NCBI GenBank assembly: GCA_947450325.1
Contig: CANFUT010000020.1
Coordinates: 18,065 to 82,064, forward strand
DNA: 64,000 bases
Direction: 5' to 3'
From: Flavobacteriia bacterium
GTDB taxonomy: Bacteria; Bacteroidota; Bacteroidia; Flavobacteriales_D; Crocinitomicaceae
Made by a program: the position numbers and the translations under genes. Positions 17,704 to 26,817 of the stretch are shown piece after piece; positions within the stretch are counted from its first letter, which is position 1, and every line of letters starts with the position of its first letter. The notes beneath the pieces were generated by a model. It was not told the DNA's origin and did not search any database. It worked only from the letters and a program-made list of their open reading frames with translations.

Positions 17704-19131
17704 TTATCCTTCTTTCACTTTCGTCTTTGTGCGCAATCCCCAAACTACTTCGCCAGCGTATTTTCTCGTTTTTTCAAGATCAACAATCGGCGCGGGATAA
17801 TCTTTGCCAATTTCACAATTGAATAATTCTTGTTCCATTGCGCTCAATTTCCAAGGTTCATGAATCAAATTCGCGGGAACATCACTTAATTCTGGAACCC
17901 ACTTTTTGATGAAAATGCCTTCAGCATCGTGCTTTTCAGAATTTCGAATAGGATTGTAGATGCGGATGATATTTGTTCCCGTTGCGCCAGCTTGCATTTG
18001 CAATTGCGGATAATGAATGCCCGGCTCGTAATCCAAAAATTGTCGCGCCAAAAAATGCAAATCCCGCCAATCTTGCCATAAGTTGAAAACGAAAAACGAA
18101 ACAACCATGGCGCGCATTCTGAAATTCAAAAAACCCGTTGCTACCAAACTGCGAATCGAAGCATCCACAATGGGAACGCCCGTTTTGCCCGACTGCCAAG
18201 CCAAAATAAACGCTTCATTTTTGGGTTTTTCTACCGCGTCGTATTTTTTCAAAATAGAATGAAATTCGATATGCACGTTCAATTCTAACTTTTGAATAAA
18301 ATGGCAATGCCAATGCAATCTAGAAACAAAATTGTCAATGTCGCGCTTGTTTTTGGACGATTTGTAATGTTGCTGCGTGTATTGATAAACCATGCGCATG
18401 CTGATATTTCCGTAGGTCAAATAGGGCGACAATCGACTGCAACCTTTGCGACTCAATTCTGGTTTTGAAATGTGTTGGCTGTAATTCTGCACCCGAGATT
18501 TCAGAAAACTGTTCAAATATTTCCACGCCCAAGTTTCGCCACCTTGCTGAAAATTTGGGTCGTGCTGCGTGATATTTTCTGGCAATTTTTCACCGCAATT
18601 GGTTTGGTAAAATGTTTCATCCAAAGACAAAATATTGCCGCCTGATTCAGCAATCATTTGTGGCGGTGCGGTCATTCTTTCTTCCCAAATTTTTCCCCAA
18701 TCGCGCAAATATTTGAGTCTTCGCACCACGGCATTGGTCGGAAATTCTTGCCAATTTATGGCGTTTTCTCTGCAAAATCGACCTACGCTTTTGTCTCTGT
18801 CGAAAGTGAAATTGGTTCCAGTTTCTTCGTGAGAAAAGATGTTTACAACTTCGAATTGCGCCGATATCGCATTCAAAACCGGAATTATTTCTTGGTGGAA
18901 AATGTAGATTTTCGCATTTCTTTCATCCAATTTGGATTGCATGTCTTGCAAAGATTCATACACAAATCGCCAATGACGCACATCGCTGTCTTCGCAAGCC
19001 ATCACCGAAGGCTCGAAACAATACAGAAGCAAAGTCGGCAAATTATCTTCCCAAGCAGCACAAAGCGGCGCGTGATCTGTGAACCGCAAATCTCGCTTAA
19101 ACCAAACTATGTTAATTCGCTGTTTTTCCAT
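17704..19131 (-). CDS. Cryptochrome / deoxyribodipyrimidine photolyase family protein
   Basis: 475 aa. The N-terminal Rossmann-like photolyase domain (about 1-150) starts INIVWFKRDLRFTDHAPL. The C-terminal helical FAD-binding domain (about 190-470) shows CSRLSPYLTYGNIS, FVSRLHWHCHFIQKLE, TGVPIVDASIRSLVATGFLN, RMRAMVVSFF, and the HYPQLQMQAGATGTN...RIYNPIRNS segment. It is expected either to repair pyrimidine dimers with light or to act as a blue-light receptor. Sequence alone does not separate these roles. It converges on the NIDO gene and diverges from tdh. Confidence 0.93.
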   Translation of the reverse strand: MEKQRINIVWFKRDLRFTDHAPLCAAWEDNLPTLLLYCFEPSVMACEDSDVRHWRFVYESLQDMQSKLDERNAKIYIFHQEIIPVLNAISAQFEVVNIFSHEETGTNFTFDRDKSVGRFCRENAINWQEFPTNAVVRRLKYLRDWGKIWEERMTAPPQMIAESGGNILSLDETFYQTNCGEKLPENITQHDPNFQQGGETWAWKYLNSFLKSRVQNYSQHISKPELSRKGCSRLSPYLTYGNISMRMVYQYTQQHYKSSKNKRDIDNFVSRLHWHCHFIQKLELNVHIEFHSILKKYDAVEKPKNEAFILAWQSGKTGVPIVDASIRSLVATGFLNFRMRAMVVSFFVFNLWQDWRDLHFLARQFLDYEPGIHYPQLQMQAGATGTNIIRIYNPIRNSEKHDAEGIFIKKWVPELSDVPANLIHEPWKLSAMEQELFNCEIGKDYPAPIVDLEKTRKYAGEVVWGLRTKTKVKEG

Positions 19132-19225
19132 GGATGAACTAGGTTAGCGTAACATTCAAATAGGCAAAATGTTTGAAGTTGAAGCGTCGTTTTTTTCTTT
19201 TTCGGTATAAAAAGACCTTCGTAGA

Positions 19226-19255
19226 TTGCTTTATTCAATGATTCATTTAAATTTG
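19226..19255 (+). promoter_or_regulatory. Promoter of tdh (TTG-N19-TAAATTTG)
   Basis: TTG at 19226-19228 and TAAATTTG at 19248-19255, spacing 19: a textbook Bacteroidota promoter. Predicted start near 19259, leader 15 nt to ATG 19274. Confidence 0.8.
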
Positions 19256-19273
19256 TACAACAATCGAAAAAGA

Positions 19274-20227
19274 ATGAAAAAAATATTGGTAATCGGTGCT
19301 TGTGGACAAATTGGTACCGAACTCGTTTTGGCTTTGAGAACCCGTTTTGGTCAAGATAATGTGGTCGCTGCTGACGTAAAACCTGAAGCTACTGACGCTT
19401 TGAAATCAGGACCTTACAAGCAACTCGATGCGCTTGACAAAGAAAACGTTCGCGCCTACATCATCGATAACCAAATCAATGAAGTTTATTTGTTGGCCGC
19501 TTTGTTGTCTGCAACCGCTGAAAAAAATCCAGATTTTGCTTGGAAATTAAACATGGAAGGTTTGTTCACGATTCTTGATTTAGCCAAAGAAGGACACATT
19601 CAAAAAATATTTTGGCCAAGCTCGATTGCTGTTTTCGGACCAACAACTCCAAGAGATTTGACTCCACAATATACTGTCATGGAACCAACTACGGTTTACG
19701 GAATTTCCAAACAAGCGGGAGAAAGATGGTGTGAATATTACTACAACAAATTTGGCGTAGATGTGCGAAGCATCCGCTATCCAGGATTGATTTCTTACAC
19801 GAGTCTGCCAGGCGGCGGAACAACAGATTACGCCGTTGACATTTTCTACAACGCCAAAAAATCAGGAAAATACACTTCCTTTTTGAATAGCGAAAGTGCG
19901 TTGCCAATGATGTACATGGAAGATGCCATTCGTGCCACCATTGAATTGATGGAAGCACCGAAAGAAGAAGTGAAAATCAGATCAAGTTATAACTTGGCAG
20001 GAATCAGTTTTACTCCAGCAACCTTGGCTGAGGCGATTCAAAAACATTTACCAGATTTTACGTTTGATTATGCGCCAGATTTCAGACAAGCGATTGCTGA
20101 CAGTTGGCCAAATTCAATTGATGATTCTGCTGCAGCCAACGATTGGCATTGGAAATTGAAATTCGATTTGGAAGCGATGGTTAAAATTATGTTGGAAAAC
20201 GTCGATATTTCAAAATTGGAGAATTAA
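19274..20227 (+). CDS. tdh: L-threonine 3-dehydrogenase, SDR (epimerase-like) type
   Basis: 317 aa from ATG 19274; the upstream ATG at 19238 precedes the predicted transcription start. Extended short-chain dehydrogenase: NAD-binding GACGQIGTEL at the N-terminus, WPSSIAVFG, and the catalytic YGISKQAGE (Tyr/Lys). The segment LPGGGTTDYAVDIFYNAKK is typical of the flavobacterial threonine dehydrogenase subgroup rather than sugar epimerases. It oxidises threonine to 2-amino-3-ketobutyrate, the substrate of Kbl at 6022. No zinc-type Tdh is seen in the window. Cytosolic. Confidence 0.88.
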   Translation: MKKILVIGACGQIGTELVLALRTRFGQDNVVAADVKPEATDALKSGPYKQLDALDKENVRAYIIDNQINEVYLLAALLSATAEKNPDFAWKLNMEGLFTILDLAKEGHIQKIFWPSSIAVFGPTTPRDLTPQYTVMEPTTVYGISKQAGERWCEYYYNKFGVDVRSIRYPGLISYTSLPGGGTTDYAVDIFYNAKKSGKYTSFLNSESALPMMYMEDAIRATIELMEAPKEEVKIRSSYNLAGISFTPATLAEAIQKHLPDFTFDYAPDFRQAIADSWPNSIDDSAAANDWHWKLKFDLEAMVKIMLENVDISKLEN

Positions 20228-20271
20228 AACAATTTTTTTCGTATCTTCCACTCGTTTATCACTAATCAGAC

Positions 20272-21147
20272 ATGTTAAAAGGTTTCATTTTTTTCGTATT
20301 TTTCTTCAGCTTTTTTGCTGAAACAGCCCTTTTTGCTAGCGCGCAAGTAAATCAAAATGATGAGATTAACAAAAGAAGCGCTGATGGAAAAAAACAAGGA
20401 AAATGGATTTATTACGGTCAAGATCGACCAAGTGAAGGTTTTCCAGCAAAAGGAAAAATTGAGGAAGGTGAATACAAAGATGACCGCAGAGTTGGACTTT
20501 GGATCATGTATCACAACGATGGCGTTACACCAAAATTAAAAGGTGAATACAACAACAATCGACCAAGCGGAAAATACGTCAAATACCACTCAAATGGAAG
20601 AATCAAAGAAATTGGAAATTACGAAGACGGCGTTTACAGTGATTCTTTGAAAATGTATCATCCCAATGGAAAATTGGAATATGAGGCTTCATACAACAGT
20701 ACCGGAAAAGAAAATGGAAAAGTCAGATTTTTCTATCCAAACGGTCAAGTTGAATATGAATACACTGCTATGAATGGCGTTGCAAGTGGAAAAGCAACAC
20801 GCTATTACGAAAATGGCGACATCAAAGAAATGATTGAATACAACAGCGATGGAACTTTGAAAAACAGTGTCGAGAAAGAAATGGAAAGACCTAAAGTAAA
20901 AGTGGCTAGTCCAACTGTTGCTGCTGAAACCGCACCAAAAATCACCAAACCAATTGTCAAAAACGGCAAGTTTCAACCGAATGGTTACAACAAAGTGTAT
21001 AACGTTGACGGCGAAATTTGGCAAGACGGCGATTTCAAAGAAGGAAAACTTTTTAATGGAAAAGTCTATGTTTACGACCGAGACGGAATTCTATTGAAAG
21101 TAAAGGTTTTCAAAAATGGCGTTTATCATTCAGATGGACAATTGTAA
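20272..21147 (+). CDS. Secreted MORN-repeat (YwqK-like) protein
   Basis: 291 aa. Signal peptide about 1-25 (FFFSFFAETALFASAQ). At least six MORN_2-type repeats of about 22-25 residues occupy about 35-200: GEYKDDRRVGLWIMYHNDG, GEYNNNRPSGKYVKYHSNG, GNYEDGVYSDSLKMYHPNG, VRFFYPNGQVEYEY and ATRYYENGDIKEM. A Lys/Pro/Thr-rich linker (about 205-230) leads to a final repeat pair (VYNVDGEIWQDGDF). Related proteins are often labelled 'YwqK antitoxin' but no toxin is present here. A periplasmic or surface structural role is likely. A weak -7 match (TATCTTCC, 20242) precedes it. Confidence 0.82.
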   Translation: MLKGFIFFVFFFSFFAETALFASAQVNQNDEINKRSADGKKQGKWIYYGQDRPSEGFPAKGKIEEGEYKDDRRVGLWIMYHNDGVTPKLKGEYNNNRPSGKYVKYHSNGRIKEIGNYEDGVYSDSLKMYHPNGKLEYEASYNSTGKENGKVRFFYPNGQVEYEYTAMNGVASGKATRYYENGDIKEMIEYNSDGTLKNSVEKEMERPKVKVASPTVAAETAPKITKPIVKNGKFQPNGYNKVYNVDGEIWQDGDFKEGKLFNGKVYVYDRDGILLKVKVFKNGVYHSDGQL

Positions 21148-21154
21148 AAAGCGA

Positions 21155-21826
21155 TTAAAGCTTTTCTGTACGCATTAATATTTCTGCCAATTGCAAATCA
21201 ACGGGCGTTGTAATTTTGATATTGCCATCATTTCCGTCAATTAAATGAATTTGAATTCCCATGGCTTCTACTAGAGAAGCGTCATCTGTTATTGCGGAGT
21301 GATAGGTTTGTTTGTAGGCTTTTTTCAAAATATCTGCGGTAAAACATTGTGGCGTTTGCACCAATCGATATTCGCTTCTTACGAGCGCCGTTGAGCTATG
21401 ATTTTCGAGTTTTCGCAAAGATTCTTTTACTTCCACAACTGGAATTGCATTTCCTTTGGCTTTAGCTGTGTGAAAACATTTTTCAATGGTTGAAATACTC
21501 ACCAATGGTCGGACGCCGTCGTGCACAGCAATTAATTCTCCATGAGCAATTTGCAAAGCATTTTGAATAGAGTGAAAACGTTCTTTTCCGCCGTCAATGA
21601 TTTCATGAGAAATATCAAAATCGGCATTGTAACAACATTCTTCCCAGTAATCTTTCCATTCATTTGGCAAAGTGAGGATGATTTGCGCATGATTGTCGAA
21701 TTGATAAAACCGCTCAATCGCATGCATCAAAACTGGCTTTCCGGCCAACAAAAGAAACTGTTTAGGGATTTCACTTCCCATTCTTTTGCCAATTCCTCCA
21801 GCTGTTATGATGATTGTATGCTTCAT
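21155..21826 (-). CDS. ispD: 2-C-methyl-D-erythritol 4-phosphate cytidylyltransferase
   Basis: 223 aa from ATG at 21826 (MKHTIIITAGG); an upstream in-frame ATG at 21850 would add eight unconserved residues. It attaches CMP to MEP in the non-mevalonate isoprenoid pathway. Signatures: ITAGGIGKRMGSEIPKQF (nucleotide-binding loop), VHDGVRPLVS, VRSEYRLVQTPQCF and ITDDASLVEAMGI. Length is normal. No ispF is adjacent. It converges with the MORN gene (7-nt gap) and is preceded by a terminator belonging to the upstream small gene. Confidence 0.95.
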   Translation of the reverse strand: MKHTIIITAGGIGKRMGSEIPKQFLLLAGKPVLMHAIERFYQFDNHAQIILTLPNEWKDYWEECCYNADFDISHEIIDGGKERFHSIQNALQIAHGELIAVHDGVRPLVSISTIEKCFHTAKAKGNAIPVVEVKESLRKLENHSSTALVRSEYRLVQTPQCFTADILKKAYKQTYHSAITDDASLVEAMGIQIHLIDGNDGNIKITTPVDLQLAEILMRTEKL

Positions 21827-21848
21827 GATTTTACAAATTTTGACAAAC

Positions 21849-21877
21849 AAAAAAAGGTTGCCTAATTATGACAACCT
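21849..21877 (-). terminator. Terminator between the small membrane protein gene and ispD
   Basis: On the reverse strand AGGTTG (21877-21872) pairs with CAACCT (21860-21855) and is followed by seven T residues. Confidence 0.75.
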
Positions 21878-21898
21878 CAAATTTATGTTTAAAATAAA

Positions 21899-22087
21899 TT
21901 AATTTTTCCCTTTGTCTTTAAATTCTTCTAAATTGAATTTACGTTGTAAGTTCAACCAATAGAAAAGACCAATAAATCCAAGAACAATGCAAGAATAATT
22001 GAAAATATTACCAATATTATCGTAAAACATGCCTAAAAATGATTGTAAACCATCTCCGACTGACCACCATATTTCTCTTGAATTCAT
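21899..22087 (-). CDS. Small membrane protein, DUF6341-like
   Basis: 62 aa. An amphipathic N-terminus (GDGLQSFLGMFYDNIGNIFN) is followed by one membrane helix at about 31-48 (SCIVLGFIGLFYWLNLQR) and a charged C-tail. Its size, layout and position next to a DUF6427-like gene and purine genes match a small protein family conserved in Flavobacteriales (from memory, DUF6341). Function unknown. It has its own downstream terminator, supporting a real gene. Divergent from the next gene. Confidence 0.7.
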   Translation of the reverse strand: MNSREIWWSVGDGLQSFLGMFYDNIGNIFNYSCIVLGFIGLFYWLNLQRKFNLEEFKDKGKN

Positions 22088-22296
22088 AATTTCTATTTTT
22101 TAAACTTAGGACAAAGTAAAACATTTTTTAAGTAATTATCAACATTCTTTATTAAAAAAGTGAATAACTAAATTAGAATGGAATTCTTCTAAATAAAAAG
22201 CGTGTAAAAAAGTCCGAAATAAGCAGATATTTGGCAGATAAAGCACAAAAAAAATGTTCTATCAGTTCGCTTTTTCGATAGCTTAACAGATTTCAT

Positions 22297-22304
22297 TAAC
22301 TTTG
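22297..22304 (+). promoter_or_regulatory. -7 element TAACTTTG next to the DUF6427-like start codon
   Basis: Exact TAnnTTTG; its last base is 7 nt before ATG 22311. The predicted transcription start (about 22308) leaves a leader of only about 3 nt. Confidence 0.6.
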
Positions 22305-22310
22305 GCGTCC

Positions 22311-23297
22311 ATGATCAGAATATTTCTCGGAAATCAGTTGTTGGTATTGTTCTTATTGCCTTTGGTGATAGGAGGATATATCATGCTCAATAGCGGGATG
22401 TTAAGTTCTGAAACGATTTTCTTTGAAATTTCTCGAGAAATGGATTTGGGACTTTGGGGAAGTTTTACGCTTCCAAATTCAGTTGACTTGGGATTCGATT
22501 GGGTTCAATTCATTCCAGGGATTTTTGTATTGTTGAATGCCTTGTTGCTCAATTTCTTGTTCAACATCAATACGTTTTACGACAAAAACACCTACGTCGT
22601 TTCGCTTCTTTATACCGTTTTAATGAGTTTTTATCACTCATTTTATCAAATCGACGGTGTTCTCATTGCGCACACATTTTTGATTCTTTCTCTGTTTCAA
22701 TTATTTGAATTGGAAAACAATTTAGATGGAAGAAAAATCGCTTTCAATGCAGGTTTTCTTTATGGTTGCGCAGCAAGTTTTCATCCACCGTTGATTTTTG
22801 GTTTTCCGATGATTTGGTTCATGATTACTCGAATCAGGCCTTTTGTATTCAGAGAAACTTTTCTTTCTACCATTGGTTTCATCACTCCGCTGATTTATGG
22901 CTTCATCATGGTGCTTTGGAACAAAAATCAAATCAATTGGAATTTCATTGAAACGTCTGTCAATTACACCCAAAAACAATTGTTGTTCTTGATTTCCATG
23001 GGACTTTTTGCCTTTTCTGCCTTGCTGAGTTTGTGGGGAATTAGAATCAAAAACGCCAAAAGTTCTATCCGTTTTAGAAAATTAACTGCGATTATATTCC
23101 TGTTTTTATTCATCGGAATTGGCTTGGGAACAGTAGAAATTTTATTTTTAAAACAATACGAATGGTTTAGTTTTGGAATGATTGCGTTGGTACTTTTTCT
23201 GCCATTTTCATTCTTTCATAAATCGACTCACATGTTTGCGACCATCCTTTTTTACGCTACTTTTTTCTTCTCAATAGGCAAGTTTTTTATCAAATAA
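22311..23297 (+). CDS. Polytopic membrane protein, DUF6427-like
   Basis: 328 aa with about nine to ten predicted membrane helices covering nearly the whole protein (LLVLFLLPLVIGGYIML, FIPGIFVLLNALLLNFLF, LIFGFPMIWFMI, LISMGLFAFSALLSLWG, IIFLFLFIGIGLGT and others). The loop NTFYDKNTYV and the small-protein neighbour resemble the flavobacterial DUF6427 family. No function is known to me. The start is ATG 22311, directly behind a -7 element, so the mRNA is probably leaderless or nearly so. Confidence 0.75.
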   Translation: MIRIFLGNQLLVLFLLPLVIGGYIMLNSGMLSSETIFFEISREMDLGLWGSFTLPNSVDLGFDWVQFIPGIFVLLNALLLNFLFNINTFYDKNTYVVSLLYTVLMSFYHSFYQIDGVLIAHTFLILSLFQLFELENNLDGRKIAFNAGFLYGCAASFHPPLIFGFPMIWFMITRIRPFVFRETFLSTIGFITPLIYGFIMVLWNKNQINWNFIETSVNYTQKQLLFLISMGLFAFSALLSLWGIRIKNAKSSIRFRKLTAIIFLFLFIGIGLGTVEILFLKQYEWFSFGMIALVLFLPFSFFHKSTHMFATILFYATFFFSIGKFFIK

Positions 23298-23401
23298 GGA
23301 GTAAAAAAGTACCTAAATACAACATTGATTTCTAAATTATACATTGGAATTTTCGTTCAAAAAAAAGTCAAAATTATCGTTTCAGATGGCTTTGAAATGA
23401 C

Positions 23402-23409
23402 TACTTTTG
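23402..23409 (+). promoter_or_regulatory. -7 element TACTTTTG of purQ
   Basis: Exact TAnnTTTG, giving a leader of about 47 nt to ATG 23460. No clear -33 TTG. Confidence 0.55.
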
Positions 23410-23459
23410 TATCAATTTTTAAGAAGTAATTCTTACAGTTCAAAAATAAATTGATACAC

Positions 23460-24146
23460 ATGAAATTTGGTGTTGTTACATTCCCTGGTTCAAATTGCGA
23501 TGAAGACATGGTTTACGTGTTGGAAACTTTGATGGGACAAAAAGTAGAAAAACTTTGGCACAAAGAAGCCGATTTAAGAGGCGTTGATTTTGTGGTTCTT
23601 CCAGGTGGATTTTCCTACGGAGATTACTTGCGTTCTGGTGCAATTGCCAAACTTTCTCCAATCATGGGAGAAGTTATCAATCATGCAAACAAAGGCGGAT
23701 ATGTATTGGGAGTCTGCAACGGTTTTCAAATTTTGACAGAATCAGGTTTGTTGGATGGCGCTTTGTTGCACAACAACAATCAGAAATTCATTTGTAAAAA
23801 TGTTTATCTAAAACCTGCTTCAAACGATTCTGCAATCACGAAAGATTTAGACTTAAATCGCGCTTATCAAATTCCAATCGCTCATGGCGAAGGAAGATTT
23901 TATGCAGGTGAAGATACTTTGAAAAAAATCTATGACAACAACCAAGTCATTTTTCAATATTGTTCTGAAAATGGTGAAATCGCACCAGAGTTCAATCCAA
24001 ATGGAGCAGTCAACAACATCGCTGGAATTCGCAATGTTGGGAAAAATGTTTTCGGAATGATGCCGCATCCAGAAAGAGCAGCAGATCAAGCGCTGAATAA
24101 TGAAGATGGAAAAATCCTTTTCGAATCGTTATTGAAAAATTGCTAA
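23460..24146 (+). CDS. purQ: Phosphoribosylformylglycinamidine synthase, glutaminase subunit
   Basis: 228 aa class I glutamine amidotransferase. The nucleophile Cys86 is in VLGVCNGFQIL and the His/Glu pair is in MMPHPERAADQ near the C-terminus; oxyanion loop PGGFSYGDYLRSGAIA. It supplies ammonia to PurL for the fourth step of purine synthesis. A stand-alone PurQ implies a separate PurL/PurS set elsewhere, rather than the fused large PurL. ATG 23460 is preferred to TTG 23451. purD follows 41 nt later, probably in the same operon. Confidence 0.95.
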   Translation: MKFGVVTFPGSNCDEDMVYVLETLMGQKVEKLWHKEADLRGVDFVVLPGGFSYGDYLRSGAIAKLSPIMGEVINHANKGGYVLGVCNGFQILTESGLLDGALLHNNNQKFICKNVYLKPASNDSAITKDLDLNRAYQIPIAHGEGRFYAGEDTLKKIYDNNQVIFQYCSENGEIAPEFNPNGAVNNIAGIRNVGKNVFGMMPHPERAADQALNNEDGKILFESLLKNC

Positions 24147-24187
24147 TCTAAATTACAGATTTTACCGAATTCAATTTCCAATCAATT

Positions 24188-25462
24188 ATGAGAGTTTTAT
24201 TACTAGGATCAGGAGGAAGAGAACATGCATTGGCATGGAAAATGGCGAAAAGCTCGCAATTAGATCAATTATACATCGCACCAGGAAATGCAGGAACACG
24301 CAATCACGGGACAAATGTAGCATTGAAGCCAACTGATTTTGAAGGAATAAAAGCTTTCGTTTTGGAAAATGATGTCAACATGGTAGTTGTTGGTCCAGAA
24401 GATCCTTTGGTAGCTGGAATTTATGACTTCTTTGTGGCTGATGCAGAATTGATGAAAGTTCCTGTCATAGGACCTTCGAAAGCTGCAGCTCAATTGGAGG
24501 GAAGCAAAGATTTTGCGAAAGAATTTATGATGCGTCACAATATCCCAACAGCAAAATATGCCACTTTTACCAAAGATACTTTAGAAAAAGGCTATAAGTT
24601 TTTGGAATCAATGAAAGCGCCTTACGTATTGAAAGCAGACGGTTTAGCTGCTGGAAAAGGTGTTTTGATTTTAGAAACATTGGAAGAAGCCAAACAAGAA
24701 TTGAAATCCATGTTGGCCGATGCAAAATTTGGTGATGCAAGTTCACGCGTTGTCATCGAACAATTCTTAAAAGGAATTGAAATGTCAGCATTTGTCATTA
24801 CAGATGGCGATTCATACAAAACTTTGCCTGAAGCGAAAGATTATAAGCGTATTGGCGAAGGCGACCAAGGCCTGAATACCGGCGGAATGGGGGCCGTTTC
24901 TCCAGTTCCTTTTGCAGATGCAACATTCAAAGATAAAATCGAAAATCAAATCATTATTCCAACTGTCAAAGGTTTGAAAGCAGAAGGTTTGGTTTACAAA
25001 GGTTTCATCTTTTTTGGAATTATCAATGTGAAAGGCGAACCGTATGTAATTGAATATAATTGTAGAATGGGAGATCCTGAAACAGAGGTTGTTATTCCAC
25101 GTTTGAAATCGGATTTATTGGATTTATTTGAAGGCGTTGCATCTAATACACTCTCAGAAAGAGACATTCAATTCGACGAAAGAAGTGCGACAACTGTGAT
25201 GATGGTTTCTGGCGGTTATCCAGAAGAATATGAAACCGGAAAAGTGATTTACGGTTTGAATAGCGTTACAGACAGTTTGGTTTTCCACGCTGGTACAAGT
25301 GCTGATGGTCCTGCGATCATGTCAGCTGGAGGACGCGTTTTGGCAATTACTTCTTACGGGAAAAATATTGAAAATGCGCTTCTTAGATCCTACGGAACAA
25401 TCGAAAATATTGAATTCGAGAAAGCTTACTTTAGAAAAGACATCGGATTTGATGTTGTGTAA
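24188..25462 (+). CDS. purD: Phosphoribosylamine--glycine ligase
   Basis: 424 aa, standard GARS length. N-domain MRVLLLGSGGREHALAWKM; the ATP-grasp domain (about 105-300) contains KADGLAAGKGVLIL, VVIEQFLKGIEMSAF, GDQGLNTGGMGAVSP and EYNCRMGDPETEV; the C-domain has TVMMVSGGYPEEYETG and GGRVLAITSYG. It joins glycine to phosphoribosylamine with ATP, step two of purine synthesis. Downstream of purQ on the same strand. Confidence 0.97.
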   Translation: MRVLLLGSGGREHALAWKMAKSSQLDQLYIAPGNAGTRNHGTNVALKPTDFEGIKAFVLENDVNMVVVGPEDPLVAGIYDFFVADAELMKVPVIGPSKAAAQLEGSKDFAKEFMMRHNIPTAKYATFTKDTLEKGYKFLESMKAPYVLKADGLAAGKGVLILETLEEAKQELKSMLADAKFGDASSRVVIEQFLKGIEMSAFVITDGDSYKTLPEAKDYKRIGEGDQGLNTGGMGAVSPVPFADATFKDKIENQIIIPTVKGLKAEGLVYKGFIFFGIINVKGEPYVIEYNCRMGDPETEVVIPRLKSDLLDLFEGVASNTLSERDIQFDERSATTVMMVSGGYPEEYETGKVIYGLNSVTDSLVFHAGTSADGPAIMSAGGRVLAITSYGKNIENALLRSYGTIENIEFEKAYFRKDIGFDVV

Positions 25463-25512
25463 ATGAAGAAATTAGTGCAAAAAATTTTTGTGCTGATTTT
25501 TAATTTTATTCT

Positions 25513-25520
25513 TATCTTTC
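25513..25520 (+). promoter_or_regulatory. Probable -7 element TATCTTTC (TTG-N22) for the CBS transporter gene
   Basis: One mismatch from TAnnTTTG with a TTG at 25488-25490. The leader to ATG 25539 would be about 15 nt. Confidence 0.5.
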
Positions 25521-25538
25521 CCCTTGCAAGTTTTGTAA

Positions 25539-26807
25539 ATGGACTCACCCGATCTGATAATTATTATTAGTACCCTCATTCTTTCTGCGTTTTTTTCAGG
25601 AGTTGAAATTGCTTTTATTTCCTCCAACCGATTGAAAATCGAATTAGACAAAAACAAAGGTTCATTGAATGGTCGAATTGTCGGCTTTTTTTACAGCAAA
25701 GAAGCCAATTTTATAGCTACTTTATCGCTTGGAAATAACATTGCACTTGTACTTTTTGCCATTTTCATCGCCAAAGTTTTAGGCGCTCCGATTGTTGGGT
25801 GGAATATTGGAATTACCACTGGATCAATCAGTTTGTTGATAGTACAAACCATTATTTCTGCACTGATCATTTTAATTACAGTAGAATTTTCGCCCAAAGC
25901 CATTTTTCAATTGAATCCAAATGGTTTTATGAAAACATTGGCAATTCCTACGTTGGTACTGTATTGGTTGCTGTTTATTCCAACGACTTTTGTGTTGTTA
26001 ATCAGTAAATTGTTTTTCATGTTGATGCGCGTTGAAATCACCAATTCTGAAAAAGTATTTTCTAAAGTCGACTTAGAACATTACCTCCAAGACTTGAAAC
26101 AACGAAGCAACGAAGAAGAAGATTTTGGAAATGAAATGCAAATCTTGCAAAACGCCTTGGATTTTTCGAAAATCAGAGCGCGCGATTGCATGGTGCCACG
26201 ACCAGAAATTATTTGCCTAGAAGTAGATGATTCAATCGAAAATTTGAGCAATCTTTTTGTTTCCAAAGGAATATCCAAAGTGATCATTTACCGCGACAAT
26301 ATTGACAATATCATCGGTTATGTACATTCATTTGAAATGTTCAAAAAACCAACTGCAATCAATCAAATCATGCGTCCAATTGCGTTCGTTCCTGCGGCGA
26401 TTCCAGGGAAAGAATTGTTGGAAATGTTCACCAAACAATCTGCGAATATTTCAGTCGTTGTGGATGAATACGGCGGAACAGCAGGGATTGTGACGATTGA
26501 AGATGTCATCGAGGAAATTTTCGGAGAAATTGAAGACGAACACGATGTGGAAGATTGGTTGGAAGAGCAAATCAACGAAAATGAATACCGCTTTTCTGCC
26601 CGCATTGAAATTGATTATCTAAATGAAAACTACAAGTTTGATTTCGAAGAATCAGACGAATATGAAACTTTGGGCGGACTGATAATTCACCATTTGGCTT
26701 CCATTCCCGAAGCGGGCGACACATTGGATTTGGGTAAATATCATTTCACGATTGAAGCCGTTTCTGATAGACGAATTGAGTTGGTAAGATTGGTGATTAA
26801 TGGTTAA
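25539..26807 (+). CDS. CNNM/CorC (HlyC) family transporter with CBS pair
   Basis: 422 aa. The N-terminal DUF21/CNNM membrane domain (about 1-180) has four helices and the conserved LSAFFSGVEIAFISSNRLKI. A CBS pair covers about 205-330 (RDCMVPRPEIICLEVDDSIE; IVTIEDVIEEIFGEIEDEHD). The C-terminal CorC/HlyC domain (about 345-420) includes FEESDEYETLGGLIIHHL. Family members are linked to Mg2+ or Co2+ efflux. The related flavobacterial GldE has a longer N-terminus and sits near gldD/ssb, which is not the case here, so I do not call it gldE. It overlaps or abuts the next gene. Confidence 0.9.
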   Translation: MDSPDLIIIISTLILSAFFSGVEIAFISSNRLKIELDKNKGSLNGRIVGFFYSKEANFIATLSLGNNIALVLFAIFIAKVLGAPIVGWNIGITTGSISLLIVQTIISALIILITVEFSPKAIFQLNPNGFMKTLAIPTLVLYWLLFIPTTFVLLISKLFFMLMRVEITNSEKVFSKVDLEHYLQDLKQRSNEEEDFGNEMQILQNALDFSKIRARDCMVPRPEIICLEVDDSIENLSNLFVSKGISKVIIYRDNIDNIIGYVHSFEMFKKPTAINQIMRPIAFVPAAIPGKELLEMFTKQSANISVVVDEYGGTAGIVTIEDVIEEIFGEIEDEHDVEDWLEEQINENEYRFSARIEIDYLNENYKFDFEESDEYETLGGLIIHHLASIPEAGDTLDLGKYHFTIEAVSDRRIELVRLVING

Positions 26808-26817
26808 AAATCAAAAA

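Noticed and set aside
20272..21147. Toxin-antitoxin module suggested by the YwqK-like MORN repeats
   Set aside because: The protein has a signal peptide and no toxin gene is adjacent; the label comes from a loose family name.
25539..26807. Assignment as gliding protein GldE
   Set aside because: N-terminus and neighbours (no gldD or ssb) fit a general CorC/CNNM transporter better.
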